A stretch of DNA of 34,007 nt from Acidobacteriota bacterium (GTDB lineage Bacteria; Actinomycetota; Acidimicrobiia; Acidimicrobiales; RAAP-2): positions 1 to 34,007 of the forward strand of contig JABBNY010000004.1 in NCBI GenBank assembly GCA_019352095.1, written 5' to 3'. Each line of letters begins with the position of its first letter. The first letter of the stretch is position 1. The notes under the pieces were generated by a model. The model worked only from the letters and a program-made list of their open reading frames with translations, did no database searches and was not told the DNA's origin. Positions 14,989 to 23,666 of this stretch are shown in pieces. Position numbers and translations under genes: made by a program.

Positions 14989-16644
14989 ATGAAAGTCATC
15001 ATTATTGAGGGCGTAGCGGGGGGCATGTCTACCGCAACTCGACTTCGACGTCTGATGGATGATGCGGAGATTGTCGTCTACGAAAAGAGCGGCTTCGTGT
15101 CGTACGCGAACTGCGGTCTGCCCTACTTCGTGGGTGGCGTGATCCAAGACGAGGCGTCATTGCTCTTGCAGACGCCGACGTCGCTCTACGAGCGGTTTCG
15201 AATCGACGTCCGCGTGAATCACGAGGTGACGTCGATCAACGCCGAAGAACGCACGGTGACGGTGATCGACCACACGACGGGTCACGGCGAGACAACGGGG
15301 TATGACGTCCTGGTCTTGAGCCCTGGTGCGTCCGCGGTGGTGCCACCGATTGAGGGTATCGAGCGGGCGATGGCGCTGCGCACGGTCGAAGACGTCGAGA
15401 AGATCGTCGCGGTTACGGATGAGAACCCCGCGAACGCGGTTGTGATCGGGGGCGGCTTCATTGGCGTGGAGATCGCCGAGAACTTGGTGCACCGCGGTAT
15501 TTCGACCAGCGTCGTCGAAGCCTCGGGACAAGTCCTCGCACCACTCGACCTCGAAATGGCGGAGCTGGTCGCGGACGAAATGCGCCGAAAGGGCGTGTCA
15601 CTCTTTTTGAACGAGTCGGTAGTGCGCATTGACGAACGGGGTGTTGAACTCTCCTCGGGTGACTTTGTCGCGGGTGATCTCGTGATCGTCGCTATTGGCG
15701 TGCGCCCCGAGACCGGCCTGGCCCGGGGTGCGGGACTCGCCATTGGCGAGCGCGGCGGTATCGCCGTCGACGAATTCAATCGCACGAGTGTTGCCAACAT
15801 CTACGCGATCGGTGACGCAGCAGAAAAGCGTGACGCGCTCGACTCGAGCGCGACACTGGTGCCGCTCGCCAACATCGCAAATCGACAGGGCCGCGTCGTG
15901 GCGGACCACATCGCGGGACTCGAAGTGCGACCCCTCGCTACCATCGGGACCGCAATTGTGAAGGTGTTCGACCTCACGATCGCCGCGACCGGCTGGAACG
16001 AAAAGCGTCTGCGCGCGATGGGCCACTCGCCACTCATCATCCACACGCACCCCTCGTCGCACGCGGGCTATTTCCCCGGCGCGAAGCAGATGGCACTCAA
16101 GTTACTGATCAATCGTTCGACCGGCGCCATCTACGGCGCCCAGGGTGTTGGTACCGAGGGCGTCGACAAGCGCATCGACGTGCTCGCGACCGCCATACGA
16201 GCCGGCATCACCGCCCCCGAGTTGGCTGACCTCGAGCTGGCGTACGCGCCGCCCTTTGGATCGGCGAAGGACCCGGTGAACATGCTCGGCTACATCGCCG
16301 AGAACCTGCTGAGCGGACTTGAAGAGAACGTCCAATGGTACGAACTCGACGAATACCGCGCCGAAGGCGTCGCCATGATTGATGTGCGCTCGGTGAGCGA
16401 GTTCGCTCGCGGTTCAATACCGGGCGCTTTGAATATCCCCTTGGACGAGTTGCGGGTTCGATTCGACGAGATCCTGACACGCGACGTCATCGTCAATTGT
16501 CAAGTGGGCCAGCGCGGTCACGTGGCCACCCAACTTCTCAACCAGAACGGCTTCAAGGCAAAGAATCTCGACGGTGGTTATCTGACCTGGAGCAAGTCTC
16601 CCGCGTCACGCCCACTCGAGCTCGCTGGCGCAAGCCACGACTGA
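14989..16644 (+). CDS. CoA-disulfide reductase with C-terminal rhodanese domain
   Basis: A 551-aa fusion protein starting at ATG 14989, with TAAGGAGAA just upstream overlapping the repressor stop. Residues 1 to about 450 form an NAD(P)H/FAD disulfide reductase of the CoADR family, with the single active-site cysteine Cys42 in SYANCGLPYFVGG, a second nucleotide motif VVIGGGFIGVEIAE, and FAD motif IYAIGDAAE. The last 100 residues are a rhodanese domain with MIDVRSVSEFARGSIPGA and the active-site loop NCQVGQRG (Cys504). Such fusions reduce CoA persulfide, CoA polysulfide or polysulfide. This fits downstream of a persulfide-generating SQR and next to a persulfide-sensing repressor. It shares a transcript with cstR. 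Confidence 0.93.
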   Translation: MKVIIIEGVAGGMSTATRLRRLMDDAEIVVYEKSGFVSYANCGLPYFVGGVIQDEASLLLQTPTSLYERFRIDVRVNHEVTSINAEERTVTVIDHTTGHGETTGYDVLVLSPGASAVVPPIEGIERAMALRTVEDVEKIVAVTDENPANAVVIGGGFIGVEIAENLVHRGISTSVVEASGQVLAPLDLEMAELVADEMRRKGVSLFLNESVVRIDERGVELSSGDFVAGDLVIVAIGVRPETGLARGAGLAIGERGGIAVDEFNRTSVANIYAIGDAAEKRDALDSSATLVPLANIANRQGRVVADHIAGLEVRPLATIGTAIVKVFDLTIAATGWNEKRLRAMGHSPLIIHTHPSSHAGYFPGAKQMALKLLINRSTGAIYGAQGVGTEGVDKRIDVLATAIRAGITAPELADLELAYAPPFGSAKDPVNMLGYIAENLLSGLEENVQWYELDEYRAEGVAMIDVRSVSEFARGSIPGALNIPLDELRVRFDEILTRDVIVNCQVGQRGHVATQLLNQNGFKAKNLDGGYLTWSKSPASRPLELAGASHD

Positions 16645-16674
16645 TCCAACCAAACAAAGAGAAAGGCAGTAACC

Positions 16675-16854
16675 ATGTGCAGTAGAGCAACATGCAAGAA
16701 GTGCGGCAAGCCGACCTGGCGAGGCTGTGGTAACCACATCGAGCAGGCCCTTGCAGGCGTGCCGAAGAACCAGCGTTGCACCTGTGCGTCGAATCCTCCC
16801 GCCGAGAGTGCCGACAGCGGCGGCGGCTTCTTCGCACGGATGCGCGGCCGTTAA
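16675..16854 (+). CDS. Small Cys-rich zinc-ribbon-like protein
   Basis: A 59-aa ORF just below the track cutoff, with ATG 16675 after GAAAGGCAG. It begins MCSRATCKKCGKPTWRGCG, followed by HIEQALAGVPKNQRC and a Gly-rich tail ending FFARMRGR. The Cys spacing (C2, C7, C10, C18, then CTC near 36-38) suggests a small zinc ribbon. I recall short conserved proteins of this CGK-GCG-VPKNQRC type in many bacteria, but no function is known to me. It lies 30 bases after the CoADR-rhodanese gene and 2 bases before the next methyltransferase, so it is probably in that operon. Confidence 0.8.
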   Translation: MCSRATCKKCGKPTWRGCGNHIEQALAGVPKNQRCTCASNPPAESADSGGGFFARMRGR

Positions 16855-16856
16855 CC

Positions 16857-17642
16857 ATGGCTTCGCACGTAGAGCAGTGGTCTCAGGCACTGAAGGAATG
16901 GGCACTCCCGAGCGAGATTGAGAACAGCGCCGAGGAGAGCCCGTGGATTCATCCACCTCAGATGTTCACGGTGCCAGAGCACATTGCATCTACGCCCTCG
17001 CACGATCGCGCCCGTGAGGTGCTTCGAGCGGGTGACACGGTTCTTGACGTGGGGTGCGGAGGGGGTATCGCGGCATTCGCGTTGACCCCTCCGGCCACGT
17101 CAGTGATCGGTGTCGATCATCAACCAGAGATGCTCGCCATGTTCGAGCGCAATGCGACGATGCGTCACCTGGAGGTCCAGACCTTCGAAGGGTTCTGGCC
17201 CGCAGTTGCCCACGACGTCCCTCGAGGTGATGTCGTGACCGCTCACCACGTGGCCTACAACGTCAGTGACATCGAACCATTTATTCGCGCCCTCGACAAC
17301 CACGCTCGTGCGCGCGTGGTACTCGAGATACCCGACCACCATCCGCTCTCGGACATGTCCGAAGCGTGGCGACATTTTTGGGATCTGGAGCGCCCGAGCA
17401 ATCCAACATCCCAGGACCTCTACGAGGTGCTGCTCGAGCTAGGACTCGACGCCCACCTCGAACACTGGACAGGTGAACTGCGGCGTGAGCTCGACCCAGA
17501 GCTCGCGGCCCACTTCCTTCGAATTCGACTCTGCCTGCCCGCGTCACGACTCGGCGAGGTCCGCGAGTTCCTCGACGCACAACCACCTCACTCGGGTCGT
17601 GCCCTCTCCACGTTGTGGTGGGACACCGTGTCAACGAAGTAG
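16857..17642 (+). CDS. Class I SAM-dependent methyltransferase
   Basis: A 261-aa protein from ATG 16857, 2 bases after the Cys-rich gene. The ORF track starts 27 codons earlier inside that gene. Motif I is TVLDVGCGGGIAAFAL (about residues 61-76), motif II SVIGVDHQPEMLAMFER, motif IV GDVVTAHHVAYNV. The rest is helical, with LEIPDHHPLSDMSEAWRHFWDLERP near the substrate region. The target is unknown. The tight spacing to the persulfide-processing genes suggests co-expression with them, and a sulfur-containing small substrate is conceivable. Confidence 0.83.
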   Translation: MASHVEQWSQALKEWALPSEIENSAEESPWIHPPQMFTVPEHIASTPSHDRAREVLRAGDTVLDVGCGGGIAAFALTPPATSVIGVDHQPEMLAMFERNATMRHLEVQTFEGFWPAVAHDVPRGDVVTAHHVAYNVSDIEPFIRALDNHARARVVLEIPDHHPLSDMSEAWRHFWDLERPSNPTSQDLYEVLLELGLDAHLEHWTGELRRELDPELAAHFLRIRLCLPASRLGEVREFLDAQPPHSGRALSTLWWDTVSTK

Positions 17643-17700
17643 TGACCTAAGACCCCATTTCTTGCGGGTTGTCGTCGCACCTGATTTCTAAGGTGAGTTT

Positions 17701-19098
17701 ATGAACTCACTAGTCGCTGGCATTTCAACCTTGTCACTCGCGCGTTGGCAGTTCGCGGTGACGACGGTGTTTCACTTCTTGTTCGTTCCACTCACCATCG
17801 GCCTCGGCTTGTTGGTGGCTGTTCTGCAGACCGCGGCGTATAGGACCAAGGACTTGGCCTACGACCGCATGACCAAATTCTTCGGGAAACTCTTTCTCGT
17901 CAACTTCGCCATCGGGGTGGTCACCGGTATCGTTCAGGAATTCCAGTTCGGCATGGACTGGTCGCGCTACTCAGTGTTCGTAGGCAACATCTTTGGAGCG
18001 CCTCTCGCGATCGAGGGGCTGCTGGCATTCTTCATGGAGTCCACCTTCCTCGGGATTTGGATCTTCGGCCGAGGTCGCGTGAGTGCGCGCATCCACCTCT
18101 TGTCGATCTGGCTGGCCAGTCTGGGCACGATCCTGTCGGCCGCATTCATCGTGGCGGCGAACTCCTGGATGCAACACCCGGTTGGCTACACCATCGATCC
18201 GAAGACCCACCAGGCGGTCATGACGAACTTCTGGGCCGTGATGACCAATTCGACGTTCATCGCGGCCTACGGTCACGTGCTGGCGTCCGCATTCCTCACG
18301 GGGGCGGTCTTCATGCTCGCTATCGCAGCGTGGCACCTGCGCAAAGGGCACGACCTCGCGGGTTTCGCGAAGGCGGCTCGCATCGCGATCGTGGTGACCG
18401 TGCTGGCGGCGGTAGCGACGATGTTCCTTGGCGACACTCAGGCGAAGCAGATGACGAAGCAGCAGCCCATGAAGATGGCCGCCGCCGAGGCGCTCTACAA
18501 CACGTCGACCGGCGCGAGTTTCTCACTGCTCACCATTGGTGATCTCTCGGGCAACGCGCTCTTCCAGATTCGCCTGCCGCACCTCTTGAGCGTGCTGGCC
18601 ACCAACTCATGGAACGGAAAGGTCGAGGGAATCAATCAACTGCAAAAGCAGTACGAGCAGCAGTACGGCCCGGGCAGTTACGTGCCGATGATATGGCTCA
18701 CGTATTGGTCGTTTCGCATCATGGTCGGGTTGGGCATCTTGCTCTTTGCCCTCGGTGGTGTTGCCCTCTGGCTGGTACGCAAGCGTCGTCTTGAGAAGTC
18801 GCCACGATTCTTGCGCTTCGCGACCTGGATGGTGCTGGCGCCGTTCCTCGCCAATAGTTTCGGCTGGATCTTCACCGAAATCGGTCGCCAGCCGTGGGTG
18901 GTGTACGGACTCTTGAAGACGTCGAACGCCACGTCACCCATCGCACCGGGCTACGTCGCAACGAGTCTCATTGGCTTCACGGCGATCTACTCGTTGCTCG
19001 CCGTCGTGGAGATCGGACTGATGCTTCGCATCGCCAAAGTTCCGCCGGCCATTGAAACACCCGAGGAAGCCGAACGCGCTCCTGAGCTCATCTACTAG
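17701..19098 (+). CDS. cydA: Cytochrome bd oxidase subunit I
   Basis: A 465-aa integral membrane protein from ATG 17701 with AAGGTGAG upstream. His25 in TVFHFLFVPLTIG corresponds to the heme b595 ligand region of CydA, AYGHVLASAFLTGAVF to the second conserved His region, and EIGRQPWVVYGLLKT is the diagnostic GRQPW motif. The quinol-binding loop between TM6 and TM7 is of the short type (GDTQAKQMTKQQPMKMAAAEALY). The enzyme oxidises quinol and reduces oxygen to water with high affinity. It heads a cydABDC cluster and lies just after the sulfide island. No operator of the CstR type is visible in the 58-base gap before it. Confidence 0.97.
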   Translation: MNSLVAGISTLSLARWQFAVTTVFHFLFVPLTIGLGLLVAVLQTAAYRTKDLAYDRMTKFFGKLFLVNFAIGVVTGIVQEFQFGMDWSRYSVFVGNIFGAPLAIEGLLAFFMESTFLGIWIFGRGRVSARIHLLSIWLASLGTILSAAFIVAANSWMQHPVGYTIDPKTHQAVMTNFWAVMTNSTFIAAYGHVLASAFLTGAVFMLAIAAWHLRKGHDLAGFAKAARIAIVVTVLAAVATMFLGDTQAKQMTKQQPMKMAAAEALYNTSTGASFSLLTIGDLSGNALFQIRLPHLLSVLATNSWNGKVEGINQLQKQYEQQYGPGSYVPMIWLTYWSFRIMVGLGILLFALGGVALWLVRKRRLEKSPRFLRFATWMVLAPFLANSFGWIFTEIGRQPWVVYGLLKTSNATSPIAPGYVATSLIGFTAIYSLLAVVEIGLMLRIAKVPPAIETPEEAERAPELIY

Positions 19099-19109
19099 GA
19101 GGACCGGAC

Positions 19110-20174
19110 ATGCTCGCCATCCAACAACTTTCGCCCAGTGGCCTTGATCAATTGTGGTTCTATCTGATCGGCGTGCTCTGGCTCGGGTACTTCTTCCTCG
19201 AGGGATTCGATTTCGGAGTCGGGACGCTGTTGCCCTTCGTGTCACGCGACGATATTGATCGTCGCGTGGTGATCAACACCATTGGTCCAGTGTGGGACGG
19301 CAACGAAGTGTGGTTGCTGACCGCGGGCGGCGCCACGTTCGCGGCCTTCCCGCAGTGGTACGCGACGGTGTTCAGTGGTTTTTACCTCGCGCTGTTTCTG
19401 ATCTTGGCCGCTCTCATCTTTCGAGGTATGGCCTTTGAGTTCCGCCACCGCAGCGACGACCCGGGCTGGATTCGCTGGTGGGATCGGGCGCTCTTTTGGG
19501 GCTCGGCGTTGCCGGCACTGCTCTGGGGTGTGGCCTTCGCGGATTTCGTTCACGGGGTGCCGATTGGGGCGAACTACGTATGGACCGGGACCTTCTTCGA
19601 TCTGGTGAAGCCCTACGCCCTGCTCGGAGGGCTGAGCACACTGCTGCTCTTCACGCTCCATGGAGCGACGTATCTCGGTCTTAAATCCGACGGTGACGTG
19701 CGCGTTCGCGCGCAGGCCATGGCGACGCGACTCGCCCCGTTGACGTTCGTGGTCGTGACGGCTTTTCTCGCGTGGACGTACCAGACTGCTCACACGAACC
19801 ATCAAGTGGGCCTCGTGCCACCGCTCCTTCCCATCATTGGTCTGCTCGCGCTCGCCGCGGTGGGCTGGCTGGCGCGAGACCTTCTCGAGGGCTGGGCGTT
19901 CATTGCGACCGCCGTCGTCATCGTCGCGTTCTTTGCAACCTTGCTCTTGAACCTTTACCCGAACGTGCTCGTCTCATCGATCGGGCCGAACTACAACCTC
20001 ACGATCGCCGCGGCGGCGTCACATCGGTACACACTCGAGGTGATGAGTTGGGTGGCGTTGGCTTTCACGCCGTTCGTGCTGCTCTACCAGAGTTGGACGT
20101 ATTGGATCTTCAAGAAGCGCGTGAGCCGCCCGGGCGCTGAACCGGTGACTGAATCCAGTACCACGCGCACGTGA
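19110..20174 (+). CDS. cydB: Cytochrome bd oxidase subunit II
   Basis: A 354-aa membrane protein from ATG 19110 with an AGGAGGACC ribosome binding site 11 bases after cydA. The N-terminal FYLIGVLWLGYFFLEGFDFGVGTLLPF and the following GPVWDGNEVWLLTAGGATFAAFP are characteristic of CydB. About eight or nine hydrophobic segments follow. It forms the heterodimer with CydA. The stop codon overlaps the GTG of cydD by 4 bases. Confidence 0.96.
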   Translation: MLAIQQLSPSGLDQLWFYLIGVLWLGYFFLEGFDFGVGTLLPFVSRDDIDRRVVINTIGPVWDGNEVWLLTAGGATFAAFPQWYATVFSGFYLALFLILAALIFRGMAFEFRHRSDDPGWIRWWDRALFWGSALPALLWGVAFADFVHGVPIGANYVWTGTFFDLVKPYALLGGLSTLLLFTLHGATYLGLKSDGDVRVRAQAMATRLAPLTFVVVTAFLAWTYQTAHTNHQVGLVPPLLPIIGLLALAAVGWLARDLLEGWAFIATAVVIVAFFATLLLNLYPNVLVSSIGPNYNLTIAAAASHRYTLEVMSWVALAFTPFVLLYQSWTYWIFKKRVSRPGAEPVTESSTTRT

Positions 20175-21790
20175 GTGCGCGCGCGACGGAACGACCCTCG
20201 GCGCTCTTAGGACGGCTACGTCGAAGTTCACCCTTCGTGACGAGGGCGCTCGTGCTCTCGGTCGCTCTCGGCCTCGTGAGCACCGCGGCCATTATTGGCC
20301 AGGCCGTCGCGCTGGCCACGATGCTTGGAGCACTCTTTGCGAGGTCGAACGCGGGCCTCGCACACGAGGCCGGGTTGTTCATTCTCTCGAGCCTCGTGCG
20401 GGTTCTCGCGGTGGCCTTGGGCACACCGATGACCCAACGAATCGCGGCGCCGTTGAGACGTGACCTTCGTGGGCGCGCGTTAGAGCGCGTGCTCGACGCG
20501 GGGCCACTGCGAAGTGTTGACGCCACTGTCCAGTTGTGTACCCGCGGTATCGACGCGATCGAGTCGTACGTGTCGACCTACGTTCCCTCACTGGTGCTCG
20601 CGACGCTCGCACCGATGGTGCTCGTGGGGTGGTTGGCCCTGCACGACGTGCTGAGCGGCGTCATCGTGCTCGTCAGCGTGCTGCTGCTCCCGGTGTTCAT
20701 GGTGCTGCTCGGCCTCGAAGCCAAGGAGAAGATGGAGCAACGCTGGCGCGAGCAGCAGTCGCTGGCGGGTTACTTCGGCGACGTGGTGCGCGGTATGACG
20801 GTGCTCAAGTCGTTCAACCGTTCACAGGATGCGGTGGCGAACCTGGACGAAGTCGGCGCGGCGCTGCAACGTACCACCATGGGGACGCTGCGGGTCGCCT
20901 TTCTGTCGAGCTTCGCTCTCGAGTTGCTGTCCTCGCTCGCGACGGCGCTCGTGGCCCTCGTACTGGGTCTTCGTCTGCTCAACGGTTCGCTGAACTTGAC
21001 GACGGCGCTCGTGGTGCTGTTGTTGACGCCCGAAGTCTTCTTGCCGCTTCGACGTTCATCGGCGCAGTTCCACGCGTCGGCGAGTGGGATCGCCGCGGCC
21101 ACAGAGTTACTCGACTACCTCGAGCCTGTGGCGCGCCCTGGGTCGAACCCCGCGCCAACGCAGCCGCCGTCACTGGAGCTGCGTGACGTCACGCTCGTGA
21201 AGTCTTCGCGCTACCAGGTTGGTGGGAGCGCCGTGAGCGCGTACGTGCCCGCACGAAGTCTCGTGAGCGTTACCGGCCCCTCGGGTTCTGGCAAGTCCAC
21301 GCTGCTTCGCGCGCTGTGTGGTCTGGGTGAAGCGGGCGGTGGTGAGATCCTCGTGGACGGCGCACCCCTGGCCTCGATTGAGCGAAGGGCGTGGCAGCGA
21401 CGCGTTGCGTGGATGCCCCAGGATCCGACGTTGCCCGGCGACACGGTGCGAGATGCGGTGACCATGGGTGAGCGCTCGATTGACGACCAGCACATTCGAC
21501 GGGCCATGGCCGAGGTCGATCTTGACCTCGATCTCGATCGAGCGCTTGGCGAAGGTTCGCTGGAACTCTCGGCCGGCCAGCGACGTCGACTCGCACTGGT
21601 GCGCTGTCTCGTGCGCGATCCGCTGGTGTTGGTGTTGGACGAGCCGCTGGCCCACCTCGACTCCGAGTCCGCCGCCCTGGTGGAGGCGGCAATCGACCGA
21701 CTGACCATGACTCGGGTGGTGGCCACGCACCGCCCACTGCACGCGAATCAGACGATCACGCTTACATCGTTCCAGGTGACCAGTGCGTAA
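20171..21790 (+). CDS. cydD: ABC transporter subunit for cytochrome bd assembly, CydD type
   Basis: A 539-aa ABC exporter half: an N-terminal six-helix transmembrane domain, then a nucleotide-binding domain. Walker A is GPSGSGKSTLLRAL (near residue 370), signature LSAGQRRRLALVRCL (SAGQ in place of SGGQ), and Walker B VLVLDEPLAHLD. CydDC exports reduced thiols (cysteine, glutathione in E. coli) or binds heme and is required for bd oxidase assembly. The start GTG 20171 overlaps the cydB stop; the next GTG 6 bases later is also possible. Which of the two ABC genes is CydD and which CydC is assigned by order only. Confidence 0.93.
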   Translation: MSARATERPSALLGRLRRSSPFVTRALVLSVALGLVSTAAIIGQAVALATMLGALFARSNAGLAHEAGLFILSSLVRVLAVALGTPMTQRIAAPLRRDLRGRALERVLDAGPLRSVDATVQLCTRGIDAIESYVSTYVPSLVLATLAPMVLVGWLALHDVLSGVIVLVSVLLLPVFMVLLGLEAKEKMEQRWREQQSLAGYFGDVVRGMTVLKSFNRSQDAVANLDEVGAALQRTTMGTLRVAFLSSFALELLSSLATALVALVLGLRLLNGSLNLTTALVVLLLTPEVFLPLRRSSAQFHASASGIAAATELLDYLEPVARPGSNPAPTQPPSLELRDVTLVKSSRYQVGGSAVSAYVPARSLVSVTGPSGSGKSTLLRALCGLGEAGGGEILVDGAPLASIERRAWQRRVAWMPQDPTLPGDTVRDAVTMGERSIDDQHIRRAMAEVDLDLDLDRALGEGSLELSAGQRRRLALVRCLVRDPLVLVLDEPLAHLDSESAALVEAAIDRLTMTRVVATHRPLHANQTITLTSFQVTSA

Positions 21791-23444
21791 GGGGCTCGTC
21801 GCCGACGCCCTGGTGCGAGAGGGTCCGTCGGTGCGTCGCGCTCTCTATGCGGGCCTCCTCGTCGGGCTCGCGACCGTTGGCCTCGCGGGAACCTCCGCGT
21901 GGCTCATAGTTCGATCCGCCCAGCGTCCGGCCGTGCTCTCACTGAGCGTGCCGATGGGTCTGGTGCAGTTGTTCGCACTGGCCAAGGCCGCTGGTCGCTA
22001 CGTCGAGCGAACCCAGACTCATCGCGCCGCGCTCGGGGTGATGGGTCACGTCCGCGCCTCAGTGGCGCGCTTGCTCGAACCCCTCATTCCCGCGGGCCTC
22101 GGCCCACGCAGCTCTGAGGTCGTTGACGTGGTACTCGGTGACGTCGAGCGCGTCCAGGACCTTCTCACTGCGGTCGCCGGGCCTCTGATAACGAGCGCGC
22201 TCGCCGGTCTCGCCACAGTGGTCGTGGTGGGCTTCATCGTTCCCTCGGCGGCGCTGGTGCTACTCGCCGGTCTCGTCGTGAGCGTCCTCGCGCTGCCGTG
22301 GATGGCGTCGCAGTGGGGGGAGCGTGGTGAGAACGAGATCGAAGCGGTGCGCGCTGATATGACGTCACTCATCGATCGCGCCGCTCAGAGCGGTGACGAG
22401 TACGTGATGGCGGGTGCCTCGGAGATGCTCGCGCACGAATTGAGCGCGCTCGAGGACCGTCTGGACCGCGCACTCGCGCGCCGTAGTGCACTGAAGGGAG
22501 CGATCAACGCCCTTTCGACGTTGGTGGCCGCCGGAACCTCCGTGGGCGTCGTGGCGCTCACGGCCGTCGCGCGCCGAGAAGGTGTAGTGGGGGTCGCCCT
22601 CGTTGCGGTCCCCGCACTTCTGAGCGGGGCCATCCTCGAGTTGGTGGGTGCCACGGCACCGTCGATCGTTGGCCTCAATGGTGATCGCGCGGCGCTCGAG
22701 CGGCTCGAGCGACTGCGTTCGTTTCGAGCGCCCGTCACCGAACCAGGTGCGTCGGTGTCCCTCGACCCTCGCGACCGCGAGGTCGTGGCGAGCGGGGTGA
22801 ACCAACGCTTTGGTGAGGTGACCGTCCTCTCAGACGTCAGTGCTCGCATCGGCGCTGGGGACTTCGTGGTGCTCGCGGGTCCGAGCGGGGGAGGAAAGTC
22901 GACGCTCGTGCGACTCTTCGCCAAGTTCCTCGATCCAGATGCGGGGTCCCTCTCGCTCGGCGTGAGTGACTATGCGGCACTCTCGTCGCACCAGGTGCGT
23001 GAGCGCGTTGGTTTTGTCGACGATGCGCCGCACGTGTTCGCGACTTCGCTCGCGGGTAATCTGCGAGTCGCCAAACCCACCGCGACCGATGACGAGATCG
23101 TGAGTGCTCTCGCGCGCGCGGGGTTGCGATCACTCGTCGAGAGTATGCCCGAGGGCCTTGACACGCCACTGGGGGGTGCGACGACCGGTTTGTCGGGCGG
23201 TGAGCAACGACGACTCGGCGTGGCGCGTGAACTGCTGGTTGATCGACCAGTCGCCATCTTCGATGAACCGACCGAAGGACTGGACGAGGCGTCGGCCGCT
23301 GCGGTCATGGCGTCACTTCGACACCACTACGCCGCGGGGTCGGTGGTGGTGATCTCGCATCACGAATCTGATCGAGCCGCCGCCACACGCGTGTGGCAAC
23401 TGAGCGACGCGACGCTGAGTGAACGCGCTGAAGTGCCATTGTGA
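21783..23444 (+). CDS. cydC: ABC transporter subunit for cytochrome bd assembly, CydC type
   Basis: A 553-aa ABC exporter half overlapping cydD by 8 bases from GTG 21783. The N-terminal membrane domain includes AGLLVGLATVGLAGTSAWLIVRSAQRP, a segment typical of CydC. The nucleotide-binding domain has Walker A GPSGGGKSTLVRLF, signature LSGGEQRRLGVARELL and Walker B VAIFDEPTEGLD. It would pair with the preceding gene product as a heterodimer. The cobalamin riboswitch begins only about 20 bases after its stop. Confidence 0.93.
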   Translation: MRKGLVADALVREGPSVRRALYAGLLVGLATVGLAGTSAWLIVRSAQRPAVLSLSVPMGLVQLFALAKAAGRYVERTQTHRAALGVMGHVRASVARLLEPLIPAGLGPRSSEVVDVVLGDVERVQDLLTAVAGPLITSALAGLATVVVVGFIVPSAALVLLAGLVVSVLALPWMASQWGERGENEIEAVRADMTSLIDRAAQSGDEYVMAGASEMLAHELSALEDRLDRALARRSALKGAINALSTLVAAGTSVGVVALTAVARREGVVGVALVAVPALLSGAILELVGATAPSIVGLNGDRAALERLERLRSFRAPVTEPGASVSLDPRDREVVASGVNQRFGEVTVLSDVSARIGAGDFVVLAGPSGGGKSTLVRLFAKFLDPDAGSLSLGVSDYAALSSHQVRERVGFVDDAPHVFATSLAGNLRVAKPTATDDEIVSALARAGLRSLVESMPEGLDTPLGGATTGLSGGEQRRLGVARELLVDRPVAIFDEPTEGLDEASAAAVMASLRHHYAAGSVVVISHHESDRAAATRVWQLSDATLSERAEVPL

Positions 23445-23462
23445 TGGACGCCACGGCGAACG

Positions 23463-23575
23463 TGCGCTAAGGTCACAGTGCCTCGCGGCAGCGAAGTTGG
23501 TGTGATTCCAACGCTGTCCCGCAACTGTAAGTGGCCTTCGTGAGAAGCCCGCAAAGCCAGGTCGCCTTCCGCGAG
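23463..23575 (+). ncRNA. Cobalamin riboswitch aptamer
   Basis: The conserved core is plain: TTGGTGTGATTCCAACGCTG, then TCCCGCAACTGTAA, then GAAGCCCGCAAAGCCAGGTCGCC. These match the central helices and the CCGC-ACTGT element of adenosylcobalamin-type riboswitches. It stands directly before a BtuF-type gene and a cobalamin operon. Boundaries are approximate. No promoter is obvious in the 20 bases after cydC, so the transcript may start inside cydC or read through from it. Confidence 0.93.
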
Positions 23576-23615
23576 GAGATGTGAAGACAGCTCTCGAGGT
23601 AAGGGGCGGTCGTTC

Positions 23616-23666
23616 GGATATCTCTCCGTCGTCCAAATCTGACTCGACGGACACAAGGAGATATCC
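23616..23666 (+). promoter_or_regulatory. Ribosome-binding-site sequestering hairpin of the riboswitch
   Basis: GGATATCTC (23616-23624) pairs exactly with GAGATATCC (23658-23666), and TCCGTCG (23625-23631) with CGACGGA (23645-23651). This leaves a CACAAG bulge and a 13-base loop. The Shine-Dalgarno AAGGAG (23655-23660) spans the bulge and the outer stem, and the stem ends on the base before ATG 23667. This is the shape of a translational expression platform. Confidence 0.75.

Noticed and set aside
17040-17070. GGGGGTATC resembling half of a CstR-type operator
   Set aside because: It encodes the glycine-rich SAM motif of the methyltransferase and has no matching second half.
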